A stretch of DNA of 9,658 nucleotides from Kiritimatiellota bacterium. Its GTDB lineage: Bacteria > Verrucomicrobiota > Lentisphaeria > Victivallales > JAADHT01. The notes under the pieces were generated by a model. That model searched no databases. It was not told the origin of the DNA and was given only the letters and a program-made list of their open reading frames with translations. Each line of letters opens with the position of its first letter. Positions within the stretch are counted from its first letter, which is position 1. Below are positions 5,540 to 9,658 of the stretch, in pieces. The position numbers were made by a program, and so were the translations under genes. The stretch is from positions 1 to 9,658 of the forward strand of contig JAADHT010000072.1 in NCBI GenBank assembly GCA_013151705.1. The letters run 5' to 3'.

Positions 5540-6433
5540 TCAGCCGCGGGGATGGAAACGTTTGTGTATCGATATCAACCGGTTTTGGTCCACGTGCGTG
5601 TAAATCTGCGTGGTGCTGATGTCGGCGTGCCCCAGCATCTCCTGAATGACTCTCAAATCGGCCCCGTTTTCCAACAAATGACTGGCGAACGAGTGTCGGA
5701 AGGTATGCGGATGAATGTTCTTGGCGACTCCGGCGCGCGAGGCGGCGTCCTTGACAATCGCCCAGATTCGCTCGCGGTCCAAGCGCCGCCCGCCGCGTGA
5801 GAGGAACACAAAAGGCGTGTCGCCGTTTTTCAGCAGTTTGGGTCTGGATTCGGCGATGTAGCGGTCGAGCAGATTCTCCGCGGTTTTTCCTATCGGAACG
5901 ATTCTCTCCTTGTCGCCTTTTCCCGTCACCCTGAGAAGACTCTGTCCTCGTAGAATGTCGCCCATGCGCAATCCGGCGGTTTCCGAAACGCGAAGTCCGC
6001 AGGCGTACATCACCTCCAAAATGACTCTGTTTCTGAAGACCAGCGGGTCTTTTCCGGTCGTTGGAAAAACCTTGAGTACGCTTTTCACCTCGTCGGGCGA
6101 GAGAAAATCCGGAAGCATTCGCCACAACTTGGGGGAATCCATCACATCGGTGATGTCGTTTGGAATGAGGTTCTCCTGGAAAAGATAGCGGAACAACACC
6201 TTTATGGAGACCAGACGTCTGGCTATCGATGATGATTGAAGCCCTCTCGAGCGGCAATCGGAAAGAAATGATATTATATCGTCGCGGGTGACCGCCGCGA
6301 AAGAGTTTTTGCCGGCGTTTGTAAGAAAATCCGCAAAATCCCGCAAGTCGGTCAAATAAGCAGAGACGGAGTTCGCGCTCAATCCTCTTTCGAGTGTCAG
6401 AAATCCTCCGAAATGCTTCAACGCGTCATACAT
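5540..6433 (-). CDS. xerD: Tyrosine site-specific recombinase, XerC/XerD type
   Basis: A 297-residue recombinase, the usual XerC/XerD length. These enzymes resolve chromosome dimers at a dif site near the replication terminus together with FtsK, and family members are also used by mobile elements. The N-terminal SAM-like core-binding domain covers about 1-90, and the catalytic domain about 105-297. All catalytic residues are present: R148 (GLRVSE), K172 (GKGDKER), H243 and R246 (HPHTFRHSFA), H269 (MLGHADIS) and nucleophile Y278 (TTQIYTH). The C-terminal end HKRFHPRG is closer to XerD than to XerC as I know them, but the assignment to D is not certain. Its ATG overlaps the end of the YchF-like gene by 8 nt (ATGTATGA), implying translational coupling. 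No dif-like site was found in the window and no mobile-element gene adjoins it, so a housekeeping role is likeliest. Confidence 0.93.
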   Translation of the reverse strand: MYDALKHFGGFLTLERGLSANSVSAYLTDLRDFADFLTNAGKNSFAAVTRDDIISFLSDCRSRGLQSSSIARRLVSIKVLFRYLFQENLIPNDITDVMDSPKLWRMLPDFLSPDEVKSVLKVFPTTGKDPLVFRNRVILEVMYACGLRVSETAGLRMGDILRGQSLLRVTGKGDKERIVPIGKTAENLLDRYIAESRPKLLKNGDTPFVFLSRGGRRLDRERIWAIVKDAASRAGVAKNIHPHTFRHSFASHLLENGADLRVIQEMLGHADISTTQIYTHVDQNRLISIHKRFHPRG

Positions 6434-7124
6434 TGAACCTAATCTCTATCACCTCGCCTTCGCGGACGATATAGTCGCGGTCAACCAACCGCGTCAAGCC
6501 TTTGGAGCGGGCGTCGTTCAGATTATGCGCGTCCCTGTATCCCTCGTAGCCCATAACCTCGCCTTTGATGAAGCCGCGCGCCAGATCCGAATGAATTTTT
6601 CCGGCGCAAGTGACGATGTCCGAGCCCTTCGGAACGAACCATGCGTGGACTTCCGGTTTGCCGGCGGTGTAGAAGAACATCACCTCCGCCTTGTCCATTA
6701 TTTTTTTTATCAAATCGGTCAAATCGTCCGGATCATCTTCGTCCACGAGCAAAGTTGGTTTCAAGCTCAAAGGAGCAAGTTCGGCGATGATTGGGCGTTC
6801 CTGATCCGAAAAATCCATGTCACAGAGAGGTTTTTCGGCCTCCAGAAACTCGACGCAGCGTTCGAGGAGTGGCGCGTCTGGCGAATCTCCGCTCAATCTG
6901 TCGATTCTGTTCTCCAATTTCTCCAAATCGAGAATCAAAAGATCCAAAATCGTTTCCGCGGAGATGACAATGGCGTCGGCCCTCTCGAAATCGTCGGGGA
7001 AGAACTCGAAAAAGTATGGGGACACTTTTTTCGGCTCGAATTTCGCGGTCAACTCCGCCACGACCGGATCGTCGTATTTGATTTTCCCTTCGGGAATGTT
7101 CAATCCATGGAATGCTATTTTCAT
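6426..7124 (-). CDS. YchF/Obg-like protein lacking nucleotide-binding motifs (helical + TGS domains)
   Basis: A 232-residue protein clearly related to the ribosome-associated ATPase YchF/OLA1 (normally about 360 residues). The C-terminal 85 residues match the YchF TGS domain: FFYTAGKPEVHAW (150-162), GKIHSDLARGFIKGEV (175-190), DYIVREGEVIEIRFNV (217-232). Residues about 57-125 match YchF's helical segment (ILDLLILDLEKLENRIDRL, 59-77; LSLKPTLLV, 119-127). The N-terminus begins MKIAFHGL like YchF, but the P-loop is replaced by GLNIPEGKIK (7-16), which has no GK[ST]. Residues 17-42 still track the YchF segment after G2 (DDPVVAELTAKFEPKKV). The DxxG motif is missing and the NxxE motif is reduced to VDED. 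ATP binding is therefore unlikely. The gene starts 17 bases after the TPR gene with no good Shine-Dalgarno, and overlaps xerD by 8 nt. The frame is intact, so it reads as a trimmed paralogue rather than a pseudogene. Confidence 0.82.
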   Translation of the reverse strand: MKIAFHGLNIPEGKIKYDDPVVAELTAKFEPKKVSPYFFEFFPDDFERADAIVISAETILDLLILDLEKLENRIDRLSGDSPDAPLLERCVEFLEAEKPLCDMDFSDQERPIIAELAPLSLKPTLLVDEDDPDDLTDLIKKIMDKAEVMFFYTAGKPEVHAWFVPKGSDIVTCAGKIHSDLARGFIKGEVMGYEGYRDAHNLNDARSKGLTRLVDRDYIVREGEVIEIRFNV

Positions 7125-7141
7125 ATTTGAAATTTCATGCG

Positions 7142-8545
7142 CTATTTGTAGAGCGCCTCCATGCGCTGGGCCACGTCACGGTATGCCACGTTGGCTTGGT
7201 ATATCTGTTTGAAGCAGGCGGCGGCGTTCTCCTTGTCATCCATTTTCTCATAGGTCAACGCCATGTGATACAGAGCTTCCATTTTATCCTTGTTCATTGT
7301 GAGCATGCCTTTGACGGCCTCTTCGAACTGCTCTATGGCGATATCCAACTGCCCTTTTTCGGCGAAACAACGACCGAGATAAACGAGTGAGATCAAACGG
7401 CGGTGCGGATTCTTTTGGGCGAACTGGAATTGTTGCAGAGCCTCGTCCACCTGCCTGATGTTCCAATGAGAGACGGCGAGATTGAACCGCAGCTCGGTGT
7501 CGTTCGGATAGAGTTTCACGCGCTCGATGGCTCTTTCCAGCTGGTAGTTGTGCATTTGCGAAGTGATCTGCTCGATGTTCTGGTTGGCCTCCGCTTTTTT
7601 CGTGTCGTCCTGGGCGCCGTACGCCTCCCATTGCTCGATGGCCTCTTTGTATTTGGCCACTTCCGATTTCTCGATGGCTTTGTCTATGTGCGGATCCAAC
7701 GTTTCCATCTTCTCGGCCACGTGTTGGTAGTGCTCGATGGCTCTGTCGTGATCGCCGCCGCGTTGGTAGTAGTCGGCGAGTTTTCGATGGTTTTCAACGG
7801 TGCCCTCACCACCAGCGATGGCTTTCTCCAAGTCGTCGATGATTGTTTTGACATCGTCCACGTCGCGGACGATACGCTCGTCCTGTTCCATTTTTTCGGC
7901 TTCCGTCTTGTCTTTAAGGCTGTCTCGGAAGTCCCCGTCTTTTTTATCGTATTTTCCGTCCTCTATGGTGGCTAGAGCGGCGGCGGCGCGCACGGCCTGC
8001 TGCTTATCCATGTCTTTGGGATACATCGCGGCTATCTGCTGTCTGATTTGGAGGGATTTCTTTCCCATGCCAGCTTCCCCGTGGGCGCGCGGGAGCCAAT
8101 CGAGAACGTTCCCGTTTTTAGGATGGAATTCCGCGGCTATTTCAAGCGCCTCGATCGTTATGAAGTCAGTTTTGAGCTCGATTCCGGCTTGTGCCAGCAG
8201 ATTCAAGGCCTGCAACACCGCCACATTCAGGGCCAAAGCGTCCTCCGCTCTTTTCATAGCCTCAACATGTTTTCCCATTTTCAGAAACGCCTGGCCTTTC
8301 GCGGCGATGCCCGAGGCTTTCATTCCGCTAATGAGTTTTCCGAAAAAACCGGTGTTTTCAAATTTAATTTTCTCCACGGAACGAAGTTTAGTCCTCGCGT
8401 CGATGAAACCCGGCTCTTTTTGCACGATGCCTTTCAGAAGCAGGATGGCGTAGTCCGTATTGTTTTTATTGGCCGCTTCCATGGCGGTTTGATAATTACT
8501 TCTCAAGCCCGGCGTAATGTCTTTTATGGTTTTCGTTTCGATCAT
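7142..8545 (-). CDS. Tetratricopeptide-repeat (TPR) protein
   Basis: A 467-residue protein without signal peptide or membrane segment, so probably a cytoplasmic scaffold. Numbered from the 8545 start, TPR-like helical pairs are visible near 14-50, 80-112, 249-281 (ENHRKLADYYQRGGDHDRAIEHYQHV), 349-381, 384-417 (LVYLGRCFAEKGQLDIAIEQF) and 421-452. A charged segment (about 196-245, rich in Lys, Asp and Glu) separates the N-terminal from the C-terminal repeats and may be a coiled coil or linker. TPR proteins bind other proteins and no partner can be named. GGAG lies 9 bases before the ATG at 8545. In-frame ATGs at 8560 and 8566 have no Shine-Dalgarno but would extend the protein by 5 or 7 residues. 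It is the first gene of the minus-strand group and the YchF-like gene follows 17 bases later. Confidence 0.85.
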   Translation of the reverse strand: MIETKTIKDITPGLRSNYQTAMEAANKNNTDYAILLLKGIVQKEPGFIDARTKLRSVEKIKFENTGFFGKLISGMKASGIAAKGQAFLKMGKHVEAMKRAEDALALNVAVLQALNLLAQAGIELKTDFITIEALEIAAEFHPKNGNVLDWLPRAHGEAGMGKKSLQIRQQIAAMYPKDMDKQQAVRAAAALATIEDGKYDKKDGDFRDSLKDKTEAEKMEQDERIVRDVDDVKTIIDDLEKAIAGGEGTVENHRKLADYYQRGGDHDRAIEHYQHVAEKMETLDPHIDKAIEKSEVAKYKEAIEQWEAYGAQDDTKKAEANQNIEQITSQMHNYQLERAIERVKLYPNDTELRFNLAVSHWNIRQVDEALQQFQFAQKNPHRRLISLVYLGRCFAEKGQLDIAIEQFEEAVKGMLTMNKDKMEALYHMALTYEKMDDKENAAACFKQIYQANVAYRDVAQRMEALYK

Positions 8546-8568
8546 GTTCCCATTCTCCATTCGCATTG

Positions 8569-8597
8569 TTGAAAACGAGGGCGCGACGGTCTATAAT
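8569..8597 (+). promoter_or_regulatory. Sigma-70 promoter for mnmE
   Basis: TTGAAA (8569-8574) and a perfect TATAAT (8592-8597) are separated by exactly 17 bp. Transcription would start near 8604, giving a leader of about 80-95 bases before mnmE. The site lies just upstream of the divergent TPR gene, for which no comparable -35/-10 pair was found. Confidence 0.72.
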
Positions 8598-8598
8598 A

Positions 8599-8651
8599 GA
8601 GTCTTTTCGAGCAGACTCCATACTGTCGGCCGGAAAATTTTCGTAGGCCGA
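8599..8651 (+). other. Two small hairpins in the mnmE leader
   Basis: GAGTCT (8599-8604) pairs with AGACTC (8613-8618) at the expected transcript 5' end. TCGGCC (8626-8631) pairs with GGCCGA (8646-8651) around an inner GAAAATTTTC palindrome. The second is not followed by a T-run. They may protect the 5' end of the mRNA, and no known riboswitch class is recognised. Confidence 0.4.
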
Positions 8652-8686
8652 TGATTAATTAATAGCATTCAACCCGAGATTTGCAA

Positions 8687-9658
8687 ATGACCATGCGTAT
8701 GAATAACGAACAAACAATCGCCGCGTTGTGCACTCCATCCGGAGGAGCGATCGCCGTCATCCGCGTTTCCGGTCCGAAATCCATTGAAATCGCCGATCGG
8801 GTTTGGAAGGGGGCCAGTCCTCTTTCCGAAGCGCCGGCGAGAACGCTGCGTTTGGGAGTCAGTCCGTTTGCAGCCGATTCCGCGGTCGGAGACTCCGTGC
8901 TGGCGGTCAGAATGCCGGCGCCCAACTCCTACACGGGCGAGGATGTGGTCGAATTCCATTGTCATGGAGGCGCGTTGGTGGTCGGACGCTTGATGTCGAA
9001 TATTCTCGCCGCCGGCGCGGCGCATGCGGCTCCGGGAGAGTTCACGTTGAGGGCGTTCCTGAATTCCAAACTGGATTTGACGCAGGCTGAAGCCGTGGCG
9101 GATGTCATATCAGCGCGCAGCGACATGGCCCTGAACCTGGCGGAGAAGCAGATGACCGGCGCGCTCGGAAACAGAATGCGCGGGATTCGCGGAAAACTTC
9201 TATCCGCGCTTTCCGAATCGGAGTCACGTATGGATTTTCCGGAAGAGGAGCTCGATTGGTTGCCGGTCGAGGAGCTTTCGGAAACCGTTCGATCATGTTC
9301 CGCGGAAATCGCGGATCTGCTGGCGACCGCCGGAGATGGAGCCGTCTTGCGGGAAGGCGTTCGAATCGTCATAGCGGGCAGGCCCAACGCCGGAAAATCG
9401 AGTCTGCTCAACATACTTCTGGGTTCCGACAGAGCCATCGTCACATCCATTCCGGGCACGACCCGCGACACCATAGAGGAGTTCGCCTCCATTCGCGGCA
9501 TCCCGGTGCAACTGGTGGACACCGCGGGAATACGCGATGCGGAAGACGAGATAGAAGGCAAGGGGGTGGAACGCAGTTTGGCATCGTTGCGCACCGCTCA
9601 AATCGTCTTGTGGGTGATGGACGCCGCTGGAGACCGGAATTCGGAATTGAAGGAGTTG
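8687..9658 (+). CDS. mnmE: tRNA uridine-5-carboxymethylaminomethyl(34) synthesis GTPase MnmE (partial, cut by window end)
   Basis: The first 324 codons of MnmE (TrmE), the GTPase that with MnmG modifies U34 in the anticodon wobble position of certain tRNAs. The reaction uses a one-carbon unit from methylene-tetrahydrofolate. Numbered from 8687: the N-terminal folate-binding domain with GGAIAVIRVSG (19-29), NSYTGEDVVEFHCHGG (80-95) and APGEFTLRAFLNSKLDLTQA; then the G domain with P-loop GRPNAGKSS (231-239), G2 GTTRD (257-261) and G3 DTAG (278-281). G4 (NKxD) and the C-terminal CxGK end lie beyond the window. Three in-frame ATGs are possible. The one at 8687 has a weak GAG 8 bases upstream. The one at 8699 gives a length that matches E. 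coli MnmE best (P-loop near 227). The missing stop reflects the window edge, not a defect. Confidence 0.95.
   Translation, partial: MTMRMNNEQTIAALCTPSGGAIAVIRVSGPKSIEIADRVWKGASPLSEAPARTLRLGVSPFAADSAVGDSVLAVRMPAPNSYTGEDVVEFHCHGGALVVGRLMSNILAAGAAHAAPGEFTLRAFLNSKLDLTQAEAVADVISARSDMALNLAEKQMTGALGNRMRGIRGKLLSALSESESRMDFPEEELDWLPVEELSETVRSCSAEIADLLATAGDGAVLREGVRIVIAGRPNAGKSSLLNILLGSDRAIVTSIPGTTRDTIEEFASIRGIPVQLVDTAGIRDAEDEIEGKGVERSLASLRTAQIVLWVMDAAGDRNSELKEL

Noticed and set aside
5499..6257. 252-residue minus-strand open frame overlapping xerD
   Set aside because: It is another frame of xerD, whose reading has every catalytic residue. The shadow translation is Arg-rich without any recognised motif.
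7403..8453. 190- and 217-residue plus-strand open frames opposite the TPR gene
   Set aside because: Both are antisense shadows of TPR codons (hydrophobic or Ser-rich translations). Neither has a ribosome binding site or a recognised domain.
8669..9594. Several minus-strand open frames opposite mnmE
   Set aside because: The plus-strand reading is unmistakably MnmE through its P-loop, GTTRD and DTAG motifs.
1..9658. CRISPR array, transposon, toxin-antitoxin or other defence system
   Set aside because: No regularly spaced long direct repeats, transposase motifs, paired small toxin/antitoxin frames or nuclease/effector domains were seen. The tyrosine recombinase looks like a housekeeping Xer protein.

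Overview
The window is a 9.66 kb piece of bacterial chromosome with about half G+C. It has six complete protein genes that can be named to family level, one tetratricopeptide-repeat gene, one gene (mnmE) cut by the right edge, and a possible gene tail at the left edge. MnmE, a XerD-type recombinase and consensus sigma-70 promoters show that it is bacterial. The gene style (a stand-alone uroporphyrinogen-decarboxylase-like methyltransferase homologue divergent from an AraC regulator, and repeat-rich intergenic DNA) would suit a member or relative of the PVC group such as Lentisphaerota or Kiritimatiellota. That placement is an inference from style, not shown by a marker gene.

Left part (1-2248): a possible gene tail containing a long hairpin ends at a strong bidirectional intrinsic terminator (181-220). 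A gene-free stretch of about 390 bases follows. It holds a compound palindrome (314-480) built from three 10-bp-spaced CRCTAAC units, two strong hairpins, and three matching inverted GTTAGYG units. Next is a 560-residue M20-type metallopeptidase gene.

Middle (2280-4581): a UroD-superfamily protein on the minus strand is convergent with the peptidase and divergent from an AraC-family regulator. The shared 136-bp intergenic region carries a TTGACA-N16-TATAAT promoter for the regulator and possible operator palindromes. The regulator and the UroD-like gene look like a local regulatory pair. The spacer after the regulator contains a short palindrome, an orphan promoter-like site and a degenerate 7-nt tandem repeat.

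Right part (4582-8545, minus strand): a probable operon reading TPR protein, a YchF-like protein without its nucleotide-binding motifs, XerD-type recombinase (8-nt overlap with the preceding gene), then a membrane-anchored alpha/beta hydrolase. Divergent from it, mnmE (tRNA U34 modification GTPase) is driven by a TTGAAA-N17-TATAAT promoter and runs off the window.

The most unusual items are the YchF-like protein, which keeps the helical and TGS parts of YchF but has lost the P-loop and the other ATP/GTP motifs, and the compound palindrome upstream of the peptidase. I found no CRISPR array, rRNA, convincing tRNA, transposase or recognisable defence system.
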